64,000 bases of DNA, taken from positions 1-64,000 of the forward strand of contig DASYYZ010000047.1 of assembly GCA_035946735.1 (NCBI GenBank), in the 5' to 3' direction. The notes below the pieces were generated by a model, which saw nothing but the letters and a program-made list of their open reading frames with translations, was not told the origin of the DNA and ran no database searches. Of the stretch, positions 51,413 through 60,973 are shown piece after piece. The position numbers were made by a program, and so were the translations under genes. The DNA is from Gp13-AA77 sp035946735 (GTDB lineage Bacteria; Acidobacteriota; Terriglobia; UBA7540). Each line of letters opens with the position of its first letter. Positions within the stretch are counted from its first letter, which is position 1.

Positions 51413-54400
51413 ATGACTCGGCTTGGCGTTCCATTGATGATTCTTTTTGCCACGATTCCCGCAGTTACTGCCCAGGATCTATTACAGCCGGTGGACCTGC
51501 GTTGCGAGTATCGTCAGAATCCGCTTGGGATCGACACCGTACAGCCTCGGTTGAGCTGGAGTTTGCAGGCCACCGATTCTGGAGCGCGCGGGCAGATGCA
51601 GACGGCCTATCAGATCCTGGTGTCCAGCAGCAAAGAAGGTTTGGCGGGCGACCAGGGTGATCTTTGGGACAGCGGAAAAGTGCGGTCTGACAAATCGATT
51701 CAAATAGCATATAGCGGCAAGGCTCTGACCTCCCGGTTGCCGGTGTGGTGGAAGGTCCGCGTCTGGAACAATGCGGGTGAGCCGTCATCCTGGAGTGAGC
51801 CCGCGTTCTGGTCAATGGGACTGCTCCAGCCGCAGGATTGGACGGGGAAATGGATAGGCCTCGATGGCGGAGAAGGAAAGCCGCGAGCGCTCGCGGGCGC
51901 TCTCTGGTTGTGGTCGTCCGAGGCGGGTCCAGGCGTGCGATACTTCCGCCGAATCATCGAGATTCCACAAGGTGATTCGGTGTCCGATGCCCTCCTGTTC
52001 TTCGTGAGCACTGGAACGTTGACAGTCTACATGAACGGAAATTCCGTTGGCAGAGCTTCGGGTATCAAGGCCGCAGTCTCCGCTGACATCACCCAGTCCT
52101 TGCACCCGGGCAAGAACGTCCTGGCCGTCGCCGGGACCTCTGCGGGCGACGGTCCTTACGGGCTGATTGGCGACGTCGAGATGGAGTTCGCCAAGGCAGA
52201 TCCCTCCGTTGCGGTCACGAACGAGCAGTGGCGCGTGTCTGAGATTGAAGCGGAGGGATGGAACAGTAATGGCTTCGACGACTCCGGATGGGCCGTGGCG
52301 AAGGCTCTGGGCAATTACGGAATGGCACCCTGGGGAGACGTGGGCTGGGCGGAGCGCCGGGTACTGCCGGCCCGCATGCTTCGCAAGGAATTCCAAGTCT
52401 CGGGAGAGGTGAAGCGCGCCACCTTATACATCTCAGGCATAGGTCTCTCTGAGGCTTACCTGAATGGTGAGAAGATCGGCCGAGACGTGCTCGTGCCTGC
52501 CCTCAGCAACTATGACAAGCGCGTTTTCTACTTGACCTACGACGTCACGGAACGCTTGAAGCCGGGCGCTAATGCGCTCGGGGTGATCCTGGGCAATGGG
52601 CGGTATTTCGCGCCGCGATTCAGGCTACCTATTGGCACACGAACCTTCGGCTATCCCAAGTTGAGGCTGCAACTGGAGATCGAAGACAGCGGAGGCCAGG
52701 TACAGCAGGTTTCGAGCGACGACACCTGGAAGCTGACCACTGACGGTCCGATCCGCAACAACAACGAATATGACGGCGAGGTTTACGATGCCCGCAAAGA
52801 GATCTCCGGTTGGAGCCGTCCTGGCGCGGACGATTCCAGTTGGCAGCAGGCCGAAGAGGTCGAAGGTCCTAAGGGAGTGGTTTCGGCCCAGATGATCGAG
52901 CCCATCCGGGTCACGGAAACACTCAAGCCGGTCAAGATCACCGAGCCCAGGCCCGGAGCCTACATTTTCGACATGGGCCAGAACATGGTAGGCTGGTGCC
53001 GGCTGGCCGTTTCGGGGCCTCGCGGTACCAAGGTCACGCTGCGGCACGCCGAAAGGTTGCGCGAAGACGGCACTTTGTACCTCGACAACTTGCGCTCCGC
53101 CCAGGCGACCGATGTTTACATCCTGAGCGGCAAGGGAACAGAAGTTTACCAGCCGCGATTCACCTATCACGGCTTCCGCTACGTTGAAGTGAGGGGTTTC
53201 CCGGGGGAGCCCACCCTGGCCGCGATCGAAGGCCAGGAGGTGCACGATGCGGTCGAGCAGCACGCGGACTTCGCCACCTCCAGCCCGCTGATCAACCAAA
53301 TCTACAAGGCGGTCGTTTGGGGCACCAAGGATAACTACCGGAGCATGCCAACAGACTGCCCGCAGCGTGATGAGCGCCAAGGCTGGTTGGGTGACCGTTC
53401 CGAGGAGAGCCGCGGCGAGCCTTACATGTTTGATGTCGTCGGCTTCTACGAAAAGTGGGTGGATGACATTGCAGACTCCCAGCAGGACAACGGCAGCGTG
53501 AGCGACGTTTCTCCGAATTATTGGCCGCTCTACTCCGACAACGTCACGTGGCCGTCCAGCTTCATTATCATCCCCGGCCACGTCTACGATCAGTACGCTG
53601 ATCTCGAGCCGATCGAGAAGCATTACGACGGCATGAAGAAGTGGATCGCACACATGAATAGTTTCCTGAAGGACGGTCTCATGCCGCGGGACACGTACGG
53701 AGATTGGTGTGTGCCTCCCGAGTCGCCGGAGCTGATCCACTCCAAAGATCCGGCTCGCCAGACAGCAGCTCCCGTGCTCGGCACCACTTACTTCTACCAT
53801 CTCATGCGCTTGATGGCGCGCTACGCGACACTGCTCAGCAGGCCGGACGACGCGAAAGACTTCAACGATCAGGCGGACCGGCTGGAGGTGGCTTTCAATA
53901 AGAAATTCTTCAACGAAGCGACCGCGACATACAGCAATGGTGCACCGACTTCGAGCGTGCTTCCCCTGGCATTCGGCATGGTGCCGGCCGCGAACCGGCA
54001 AAGCGTGGTCGATGCGTTGATCGCGAAGACGAACGATCAGGATCAGGGGCACATCGGGACCGGACTAATCGGCGGCCAGTGGCTGATGCAAGTGCTTTCC
54101 GACAGCGGCCATGCTGATGTTGCCTACCAGATCGCTTCCCAGACGGCTTACCCCAGCTGGGGGTACATGATCAAACAGGGTGCCACCACGATCTGGGAGC
54201 TCTGGAACGGCAACACGGCCAATCCCGCAATGAATTCCGGAAACCATCTCATGCTGGTGGGCGATCTCGTCACCTGGTTTTACGAGAACCTGGCGGGGAT
54301 CCGTCCCGATCCGGAACAGCCTGGTTTCAAGCGCATTATCATGCGCCCGACGCCGGTTGGCGATCTGACTTTCGTGAAGGCTTCGCACCACTCTCCCTAC

Positions 54401-54637
54401 GGCGAAATCGTGAGCGAATGGAAGCGTGACGGGGGCCGCTTCACGTGGAACGCGACGGTACCTCCCAACACCACTGCCACCGTGTACGTCCCGGCCCGAG
54501 ATGCGTCGTCTGTCCAAGAAGGTGGTAGACGCCCAGACGAAGCGGTTGGCGTAAAGTACCTGCGCATGGAATCGGGCGCGGCAGTGTACGAAGTCGGTTC
54601 CGGAAATTATCAGTTTGTATCCAGTATGACACGCTGA
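51413..54637 (+). CDS. GH78 alpha-L-rhamnosidase, exported
   Basis: This 1074-residue enzyme has a signal peptide (MTRLGVPLMILFATIPAVTA) and the full GH78 layout: the N-terminal fibronectin-like domain (VDLRCEYRQNPLGIDTVQPR, LSWSLQ), beta-sandwich Bac_rhamnosid_N (RATLYISGIGLSEAYLNGEK), the (alpha/alpha)6 catalytic domain with the signature MPTDCPQRDERQGWLGDRSE and PSWGYMIKQGATTIWELWNG, and the C-terminal beta domain. It removes terminal L-rhamnose from plant or microbial polysaccharides and glycosides in the periplasm or outside the cell. GAGGTGG precedes the ATG. It suggests use of pectin or flavonoid rhamnosides. Confidence 0.95.
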   Translation: MTRLGVPLMILFATIPAVTAQDLLQPVDLRCEYRQNPLGIDTVQPRLSWSLQATDSGARGQMQTAYQILVSSSKEGLAGDQGDLWDSGKVRSDKSIQIAYSGKALTSRLPVWWKVRVWNNAGEPSSWSEPAFWSMGLLQPQDWTGKWIGLDGGEGKPRALAGALWLWSSEAGPGVRYFRRIIEIPQGDSVSDALLFFVSTGTLTVYMNGNSVGRASGIKAAVSADITQSLHPGKNVLAVAGTSAGDGPYGLIGDVEMEFAKADPSVAVTNEQWRVSEIEAEGWNSNGFDDSGWAVAKALGNYGMAPWGDVGWAERRVLPARMLRKEFQVSGEVKRATLYISGIGLSEAYLNGEKIGRDVLVPALSNYDKRVFYLTYDVTERLKPGANALGVILGNGRYFAPRFRLPIGTRTFGYPKLRLQLEIEDSGGQVQQVSSDDTWKLTTDGPIRNNNEYDGEVYDARKEISGWSRPGADDSSWQQAEEVEGPKGVVSAQMIEPIRVTETLKPVKITEPRPGAYIFDMGQNMVGWCRLAVSGPRGTKVTLRHAERLREDGTLYLDNLRSAQATDVYILSGKGTEVYQPRFTYHGFRYVEVRGFPGEPTLAAIEGQEVHDAVEQHADFATSSPLINQIYKAVVWGTKDNYRSMPTDCPQRDERQGWLGDRSEESRGEPYMFDVVGFYEKWVDDIADSQQDNGSVSDVSPNYWPLYSDNVTWPSSFIIIPGHVYDQYADLEPIEKHYDGMKKWIAHMNSFLKDGLMPRDTYGDWCVPPESPELIHSKDPARQTAAPVLGTTYFYHLMRLMARYATLLSRPDDAKDFNDQADRLEVAFNKKFFNEATATYSNGAPTSSVLPLAFGMVPAANRQSVVDALIAKTNDQDQGHIGTGLIGGQWLMQVLSDSGHADVAYQIASQTAYPSWGYMIKQGATTIWELWNGNTANPAMNSGNHLMLVGDLVTWFYENLAGIRPDPEQPGFKRIIMRPTPVGDLTFVKASHHSPYGEIVSEWKRDGGRFTWNATVPPNTTATVYVPARDASSVQEGGRRPDEAVGVKYLRMESGAAVYEVGSGNYQFVSSMTR

Positions 54638-54661
54638 CGCCCGAGCGAGCGCCCACGGGAC

Positions 54662-54949
54662 CTAGAGAGGAGAAAAACCCTTCGGCATCCGTCAGGCAAA
54701 GCGACGCTCCAGAAGTCGCCTGACAAAGGGGTCTGGACATACGTAGTGATGCAGGGCAGCAGCGTTTTTCGGGACCAATGGCCTCGTGAAGGTGAGTGGC
54801 ACAATCGATGGGCACCCATTCCGTGGCTCCTCATGGCGATGGGCGGTGGCATCCACATGCTGCCCGTGAAGTCCGAAATCCACGAGAAAATCGTCAAGTC
54901 CGAGGGCGGAACGGTGACCATCCACTTGCAGGAGCGATCAGCCAGGTAA
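54662..54949 (+). pseudogene. DUF1905-family protein with two frameshifts
   Basis: The 5' part reads KATLQKSPDKGVWTYVVMQG, then SSVF, as in DUF1905 proteins. At the T-run 54764-54768 the good frame shifts by one to FGTNGLVKVSGTIDGHPFRG. It then shifts back near 54831 to MAMGGGIHMLPVKSEIHEKI and VKSEGGTVTIHLQER, the conserved C-terminus. Both breaks are one-base events, the first in a homopolymer. No clear start codon is visible before 54662. The family is a small beta-barrel domain of unknown function often joined to YdeI. Confidence 0.7.
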
Positions 54950-55061
54950 CTTGGCGTCGGCACGTCCGAATTCGACGGCCTTGTGAAGGAGCCTTGACAT
55001 CCCACGATCAAACTTGTACCTCCACTCGGAATCTACCCATTGACATCTCCCACAGCCCCTT

Positions 55062-57302
55062 TCAGAACTTTAGTCGCAACCCCAACTGAATTATCCTGGA
55101 CTGGTTTCCTGGCACTAAACTCGTAATCTGTCCAAAAGTCCCGGATCCCCGCCGGGTGTCCGGATTGGCGAAGTTAGGGTGATTCGCAAAATTCAGCGCC
55201 TCCGCCCGAAATTCAAGCGCGGCCTTCTCCCCGATGTGGAAATTCTTCAGCAGCGACGCATCCAAGCTGATCGCGCCCGGTCCTTCGCCAAAGGTGCGAC
55301 CCGCGTTGCCGAAGGTGAACAGAGCAGGCGCTGCAAACGCGTTCACATCAAACCATTCCATCAGCTTCTGACCGAGAGGCCGGGATCTCGAGAGGTTGGG
55401 ATTACCGACGACGTTGGGTCGAACTCCGTCCGAAAACGAAAAGGTGTCATTCATCAGTTCGACCGGGCTGAGAGGTGTTCCACTGCGGGCTTCGGCAATG
55501 AGGCCAATCGTCCATCCGCCCACAAAAGCACTGCTCAACGCGGAGCTCGAAAGGTATCGTCTCCCGTAGCCTAACGGCAGGTCGTAAACGCTGCCCACAA
55601 TAAAACGATGCGTCACGTCGTTTCCTGAGCGCCCCTTATCCGCTGCCTGATTATAGTAATTCGTGAAGGCATTTGCGCCCGGAAAGGCGGCCAGCTCATT
55701 TCGCGCATCCAGGTTGTCGATGAACTGCGAATAAGTATAGTTGGCGGTGATTGATAATCCTGCGGAGTACCTTTTCTCAATGCCGAGGTTAAGGCCATTG
55801 TAATTGGAATTGCCGATGTCGGCAGCGAGCACTTGCACGTTGGAGAACTGCGGGAAGGGTCGCAGCACCTGCGTATCGGCTTTCCCAGATTGGGCGAACT
55901 CAACTGCGGCCTGAGCGAGCTTGTCGGGAGGTACCTGGTTGATGCTTTGCGCGTCGGGGGAGGCCAGGTGATGGCCAAAGGTTCCGATATACGCGACGTC
56001 CAGCAGCCAATTACCGCTGAACTGACGTTGAATGTCCAGACTCGCCTGGTATAAGTAGCCGGTCGCGCGATTACGTTCGAAGAACTGCACCGCCGTATAT
56101 GGCATCGTGCCTGACGGCGCAGCGCCAAAGCCCGCAGTCAGTTGGGCCTCGGTCGGTGACGAAACAGGGGGTAACCCGTTCACCAAACGGAAGGCCGGGT
56201 CGATTCCGTTGTTGGAGGAAACAAAACTACCTTCCGTGGCAAAACCGAGGCTGGCGTCAACGGGTGTGGCAGAGTCATATTCTCCCGGATAGAGGACTGC
56301 TCCGCCGCCTCGCACCACCCACTGCTCTCCGCACTTCCAGGCAAATCCCAGCCGCGGACCGAAGTTATCCAGGTCCCAATCGTTGGCGTATTTGCTCGTT
56401 CCATTTCTACCGGAAAACAAAACTATCCCTGGGGTATGAGATACGGGATTGATGGCTGTGGGGTCAAACGAGTTTTGACGATTGTTGGTTTCCCACCGTG
56501 GCGCATCGGCGTCCCAACGGAGTCCGAGGTTCAGCGTAAAGTTCGGGGTCGCGCGCCAGTCGTCCTGGACGAAGGCCGCGTAAGAGTCCGAACGGGTGTG
56601 GAGGGGGTCGCTAACCAGTAGACTAGCGCTCAACACGCGGCCCAACAACAGTGATGCGAGGCTGCTGTTGGTCACCTTACTGTTGAAAGTGTAAACTCCG
56701 GCGGGACTCGGTGAATCCACGTCGAGATTGCTGGCATAGCGGTACTCGAAACCATACTTGAATTGATGGTTTCGGCGGATCATGGTAATGCTGTCCGCAT
56801 ATTGGTCGCTGCGGATCGGCGTTTGCAGCCGCTGTTGCGGGCCGCCGAGTTGGGCCAAGCCCTGAACCGTGACTGTTGGGAAAAAGGACGTATCAACTCC
56901 CTTCAGTCCAATCTGCTGGGAGATCGTCGTGCCGGCGCCGGCGGCAGTGTTGAGAGCCTGTCTCCGGGTGTAAGTGTAGCGGAATGCGTTGGTCGCCGAG
57001 GCGGAGAAAACGTGATCCCAGGTGCCGGAAGCGCTGTAGAAGTAGTCTTTCAACAGCCTGCCGAACGAGTCTGTTCCCGCAGTAGGGAAGATCGAAGCGG
57101 TGAGTGTGTGATCGGTTTGCGCCAGCAAGCGCCCCAAGACGCGATCCCGCTCGTTAAAGATGCGAAGGTATAGATCAACGCGAACGTTCCGAACAAACGA
57201 AACAATCTCATTTTTACACGGCGCGACTTGGCCGCAACCAAAACTCGGCCTCTTGCTACCTTGCTCCTCGCACAGCCAAGAGCAGCGGTACCGCTTGCCC
57301 AT
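55062..57302 (-). pseudogene. TonB-dependent receptor lacking its N-terminal third
   Basis: The frame covers the barrel half of an Oar-like receptor: YYFYSASGTWDHVFS-type strands, FKYGFEYRYASNLDVDSPSP, DSYAAFVQDDWRATPNFTLN, DVAYIGTFGHHLASPDAQS, ITANYTYSQFIDNLDARNEL, and a C-terminus ending RIIQLGLRLKF with the terminal Phe signal for outer-membrane insertion. Signal peptide, carboxypeptidase-regulatory domain and plug are absent, and the first 45 residues (MGKRYRCSWLCEEQGS...) are not receptor-like. The truncation junction, about 57170, lies roughly 130 bp from the kinase stop. The gene is broken by rearrangement and would not be exported as read. Confidence 0.78.
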
Positions 57303-60300
57303 TTATCTTGGGAGCCCGGCGTCCCAATTGACGATGACGTTGATTTGTTCGGGCGTGACGTTGGTTGAGGAATCGTCCTTGGCAGGCTCAAGCATCAGGA
57401 ACTTCTGACCATCCCGGGTGACGCTGTATTCGTGTCCACCGCCCTGGCCGAATGGATTCAGAACATTAGCTCGAAACAGGACCCCCGGCGGGCCGGTTTT
57501 CAGGCTCCCGTCCGTTTTCACCGTCACAGCCATCAGGGTCCAGTTCAAGCCCAGGTAGTATACTTCCTTGCCGTCGCCCCTCCAGATGGGCTCGCCACCG
57601 CCGCCGTTTGAAACCAGGTGCTTCTGCTCCAGGGTTGGGAAGGAGGCTACGTATGTTTGCAATCCCCCGGACTCGTCGGAGTTGTACGCAACCCATTTCC
57701 CGTCGGGAGAGAAGTGAAACTGGTCTCTATGGAATCGGCCGTGCACGACGGGGATCGGCAGCCGCAGGCCGTCCAGGGAAAGAAAGTGGAAAGTCACGTC
57801 GTCGTCATCATGATAGATCAGAAATTTTCCGTTCGGAGACCAGTCGTCCAAGGACTCCGCTCTCCCATCGGAGTACAGCTTTGTAGGGCGGGAGCTGCCG
57901 AGTTGAAGCTCCATGAGAGTCAGCGGATCTCCCGGCTTTTCGTAGCTGGCATAGAGAATCCTGCGAGAGTCTCGGGACCAGACCGGGTCGATTTGAGACC
58001 CGGCGCCGGAGGTAAGCCGCGAAAGAATTCCGTTGCTCAGATCAAGCAGCTCAAGATAGTCTCTCGAACCTTCGCGGGCTTCGACCACCACTAGCTTGCC
58101 GTCTGGCGACAGCGCGGCTTGAACGTAGGGCCCCGGAAGACCGACGTCCGCGAGCTTGGCACCCTCGCGATCCCGCCATGAGAGCTGGGCGGTTTCTCCA
58201 GGATCTCCGGGCGGCCCGGCGCGAAACGCCAGCACGCCAGTATCGGAAATCGAAAAGGCCGCGCGCCCCCAATAAGCTCCGGCTACGTTCTCGGAAATTT
58301 GGAGCGGTTTCCCGCTCAATTCCATCCGTTCAGCGTCAAAGGGTTGCGCCAGCAAATTACCCTCGCGAACCACGAGTAGATATCCGGGTGGATAGAAGCG
58401 TGCGGCCGATGCGTTCCTCAGCACAAGTTTCACTTCCGCTGAGTCGACGGAGCCGACGAAAACGGAATTGCTTAACGATTCGTTTGCAGGATTCTCACTC
58501 AGGGCGAGGTAGAGAAAATGCTTCCGGTCGGGCAGAAATTGCGGCCAGACGTGCGCGCCGACTCCCTTCTGAAGATGGGTAACTGGAATGGGCTCTCCAC
58601 CGGCCGCATCCACCCGCATCACCGGGCCACCCCTTTGGCTATAGCCGTAGAGGATGACCCCATTCCCGCTCCACGTCCCTCCCTCAGCATCTTCTGCCTC
58701 GCAAACCGTTTGCACCCTCCCGCCGGCAAGCGGAATCTTCTTCAGTTTTCCATCGGCAAAGAATCCTATGAATTGTGAATCGGGAGACCAGAAAGGCAAG
58801 TCTGCCCCGTCGGTGTTATCGAAGCGTTGGAACCCCTCCGCGTCCAGGTGACGTACCCAGAGCGATCGGGTGCCCTTTGAATCCGTGAGCACAACCGCAA
58901 TCGCTCGGCCGTCCGGGGAAACCGCGAGTTCGGGCGCCCAGGGGCCGGGCGCTATTGCGTAGCCTTCGGGTGGGGGAATGGAGAATCGCGTGGGGCCAGC
59001 TTTGGGCTTTGGCTTCTGCAACGTTCCCGAATCGAGGGCCAGCACGACCACTGCCGCAATGACAAGCACCGCCACGCCGATCACAACGCGTTGGCGAACG
59101 CCTTGGGGTGCCCTCGTTGGAACGAGCGCATGACCCGAGGAGGGCGGGTCGAGCGCCACCCTAACGGGGCCGGAGCCTCTATCGCGCTTGAGGCGCTTCA
59201 AATCGGCGCGAATCTCCGAGGCGTGTTGGTACCGCAGGTCGCGGTCTTGCTCCAATGACTTTTCGATGATCGCTTTCAGCCGCGGGTCAATGCCGGCATC
59301 CAGGCCTCCGAGTGGTGTCACGTCGTGCGAAAGAATCGCATCCCGAGTTTCGGCAAAGGTCGCACCCCTGAAGGCCGTCCGGCCGGTGGCCATTTCGTAA
59401 AGCACCGCGCCGAAGCTGAACAAATCTGTGCGGGCATCAAGTTCTTCGCCCCGCACCTGCTCGGGGGACATGTAAGGAGCCGTGCCCACGGCGGCGCCGG
59501 CGTGGGTGAGACCACCGGGGTCACTGGAGGCTGTGAGCATCACTGTAGCGGCGATGTCCCCCTCACCGATTGTAGCCGCGTCCCCGACGCCGGCTGTGGC
59601 CTCATCCCCGACGCCAGAGAGACGGCGGTCTGACACTGCCGCTACAGTCAGCTTCGCCAAACCGAAATCCAGAATCTTGGCCACGCCTTCCCCGGTGATG
59701 AAGATATTCGATGGCTTGATGTCGCGGTGAATGATGCCCTTGCTGTGTGCTGCTCCGAGTCCGGTGCAGATCTGTGTGGCCAACTCAACTAGTTCTTCGA
59801 TCGGCAGCGGGCGGCGCGCGATCCGCTGGCTGAGCGTGTCGCCTTCGAGCAGTTCCATAACAATGAAGGGCCGCCCTTCGTGTTCTTCAACTTCATGAAT
59901 GGTACAGATGTTGGGGTGGTTCAACGCCGAGGCCGTGCGCCCTTCGCCGGCGAAGCGCTCGAGCGTGGGCCCATCCCGTGCCACTTCCTCCGGCAGAAAC
60001 TTCAGTGCGACCTGGCGGCCCAATTTGATGTCCTCCGCCCGATACACCAGCCCCATACCGCCGCCGCCCAACACACCCAACACGCGGTAGTGAGAGACTC
60101 TCTTACCAATCAGGGTGTTATCGGCAACATTGGGGGCTCCCGCACGTGGCTCCAGGATGGTCCTAGTCCTAGTGTTATCAGCTCCCGTTGGCTGCACCTT
60201 TTCCACTGGCACGATGAGCCGATACCCACGTCGCGGCAAGGTTTCAACAAAGCGGGGCTCTTCCGCACCATCATCCAGAGCAGCCCTGATCTGCCGGATA

Positions 60301-60539
60301 CAGTGGTTCAGGCCTACATCAAAGTCGACAAAAGTGGAGTCGCCCCAGAGCTGCTCCTGGAGTTCTTTGCGGGTCACCATCTGGCCAGCGTGGGCAACCA
60401 GCATGGCCAGGACTTTGAAGGGCTGGGGAGCGAGGCGGACCGGCAGCCCTTCCTTGCGGAGTTCCTGCTGCCGGAAGTCCAGCTCGAAAGCACCAAAGCG
60501 CAAGTCTGAGGGCTGGGCATCACTTGCCGACCAAAGCAT
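57303..60539 (-). CDS. Winged-helix / Ser-Thr protein kinase / transmembrane / PD40-propeller fusion
   Basis: Start ATG 60539 (1078 residues) is chosen because CGAGG lies nearby and a sigma70-like promoter overlaps the longer frame. Order: OmpR/PhoB-type winged helix (about 14-112, LRFGAFELDFRQQELRKEGL, FVETLPRRGYRLIVPVE); Hanks-type kinase (about 145-455) with glycine loop LGVLGGGGMGLVYRAED, ATP Lys in ALKFLPEEVA, catalytic HRDIKPSNIFI, DFGLAKL and APYMSPEQ; one transmembrane helix (about 486-505); C-terminal PD40/TolB propeller (ELAVSPDGRAIAVVLTDSKG, YGYSQRGG, FHFSPDGKWVAYNSDESGG). The activation loop carries a 35-codon repeat-derived insertion. The protein could link an envelope signal to phosphorylation and DNA binding; targets unknown. 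Confidence 0.9.
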   Translation of the reverse strand: MLWSASDAQPSDLRFGAFELDFRQQELRKEGLPVRLAPQPFKVLAMLVAHAGQMVTRKELQEQLWGDSTFVDFDVGLNHCIRQIRAALDDGAEEPRFVETLPRRGYRLIVPVEKVQPTGADNTRTRTILEPRAGAPNVADNTLIGKRVSHYRVLGVLGGGGMGLVYRAEDIKLGRQVALKFLPEEVARDGPTLERFAGEGRTASALNHPNICTIHEVEEHEGRPFIVMELLEGDTLSQRIARRPLPIEELVELATQICTGLGAAHSKGIIHRDIKPSNIFITGEGVAKILDFGLAKLTVAAVSDRRLSGVGDEATAGVGDAATIGEGDIAATVMLTASSDPGGLTHAGAAVGTAPYMSPEQVRGEELDARTDLFSFGAVLYEMATGRTAFRGATFAETRDAILSHDVTPLGGLDAGIDPRLKAIIEKSLEQDRDLRYQHASEIRADLKRLKRDRGSGPVRVALDPPSSGHALVPTRAPQGVRQRVVIGVAVLVIAAVVVLALDSGTLQKPKPKAGPTRFSIPPPEGYAIAPGPWAPELAVSPDGRAIAVVLTDSKGTRSLWVRHLDAEGFQRFDNTDGADLPFWSPDSQFIGFFADGKLKKIPLAGGRVQTVCEAEDAEGGTWSGNGVILYGYSQRGGPVMRVDAAGGEPIPVTHLQKGVGAHVWPQFLPDRKHFLYLALSENPANESLSNSVFVGSVDSAEVKLVLRNASAARFYPPGYLLVVREGNLLAQPFDAERMELSGKPLQISENVAGAYWGRAAFSISDTGVLAFRAGPPGDPGETAQLSWRDREGAKLADVGLPGPYVQAALSPDGKLVVVEAREGSRDYLELLDLSNGILSRLTSGAGSQIDPVWSRDSRRILYASYEKPGDPLTLMELQLGSSRPTKLYSDGRAESLDDWSPNGKFLIYHDDDDVTFHFLSLDGLRLPIPVVHGRFHRDQFHFSPDGKWVAYNSDESGGLQTYVASFPTLEQKHLVSNGGGGEPIWRGDGKEVYYLGLNWTLMAVTVKTDGSLKTGPPGVLFRANVLNPFGQGGGHEYSVTRDGQKFLMLEPAKDDSSTNVTPEQINVIVNWDAGLPR
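59543..59647. repeat. 105-bp palindromic repeat inserted in frame in the kinase activation loop
   Basis: CTGTAGCGGC (59543-59552) and its exact reverse complement GCCGCTACAG (59638-59647) bound the insert. Inside are GACGGCGGTCTGAC near the right end and two copies of TCCCCGACGCC. The length of 105 bp is 35 codons, so the kinase frame is kept. The same terminal decamers and a GGCGGTC/GACCGCC core appear in an intergenic copy at 61961-62015. It encodes the low-complexity stretch VSDRRLSGVGDEATAGVGDA between DFGLAKL and the APE region. Confidence 0.65.
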
Positions 60540-60563
60540 ACTTAACCACCTCGGAGTTAAAGA

Positions 60564-60591
60564 ATTATACATATCCAAGCCGATTCTGCAA
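60564..60591 (-). promoter_or_regulatory. Sigma70-like promoter of the kinase gene
   Basis: Read on the minus strand, TTGCAG (60586-60591) and a perfect TATAAT (60564-60569) are separated by 16 bp. Transcription would begin about 60555-60558, leaving a leader of about 16-20 bases before ATG 60539, which includes the CCGAGGTGG ribosome-binding sequence. This decides the start codon against the longer frame that begins at 60578 inside the promoter. Confidence 0.6.
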
Positions 60592-60973
60592 GGAATTTTC
60601 TTGGTTCCTTAAACGCTTTACTCCTTAGATATCTGATACCTACGGCTGATCATCTTTCGATCACAAAAGAATCATGTCCTCACCATTGAAGCCGTCGGCG
60701 CCCGCTTGTAGCGTCACGCCAGATCACGGCTCTCTCAGCCGAAACTGATCGAAAGCCGACGGCTGACAGTCTCGGGATCTCCAGTTCAGGCGAAGTGAGG
60801 AATTAGCGTGTGACCAGCAAAGTGCCAAATCGGAGGTGTCCGAACTCGATCTGACGGATACGCCTGCGGGCGGCGACGGCCCGTCGGCGTAGGCAACCCG
60901 GCGTCGCGAACGAAGTCAAGACGGAGACAGCACAAAATCCAGACCAGAAATTCGAAGAGGAAAAGGAGAGTCT
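60592..60973. other. Divergent intergenic region with two crossing inverted repeats
   Basis: CTTTCGATCA (60654-60663) pairs exactly with TGATCGAAAG (60746-60755), and AGCCGTCGGC (60690-60699) pairs exactly with GCCGACGGCT (60755-60764). The order A-B-A'-B' is a pseudoknot-type arrangement if transcribed. No coding frame has support. AAGGAGAG before 60974 is the ribosome-binding site of the next gene. Confidence 0.35.

Noticed and set aside
52625..54052. Long minus-strand open frame of 475 codons
   Set aside because: It is antisense to the GH78 gene in a GC-rich genome, has no ribosome-binding site or family features, and its composition follows the codon structure of the sense gene.
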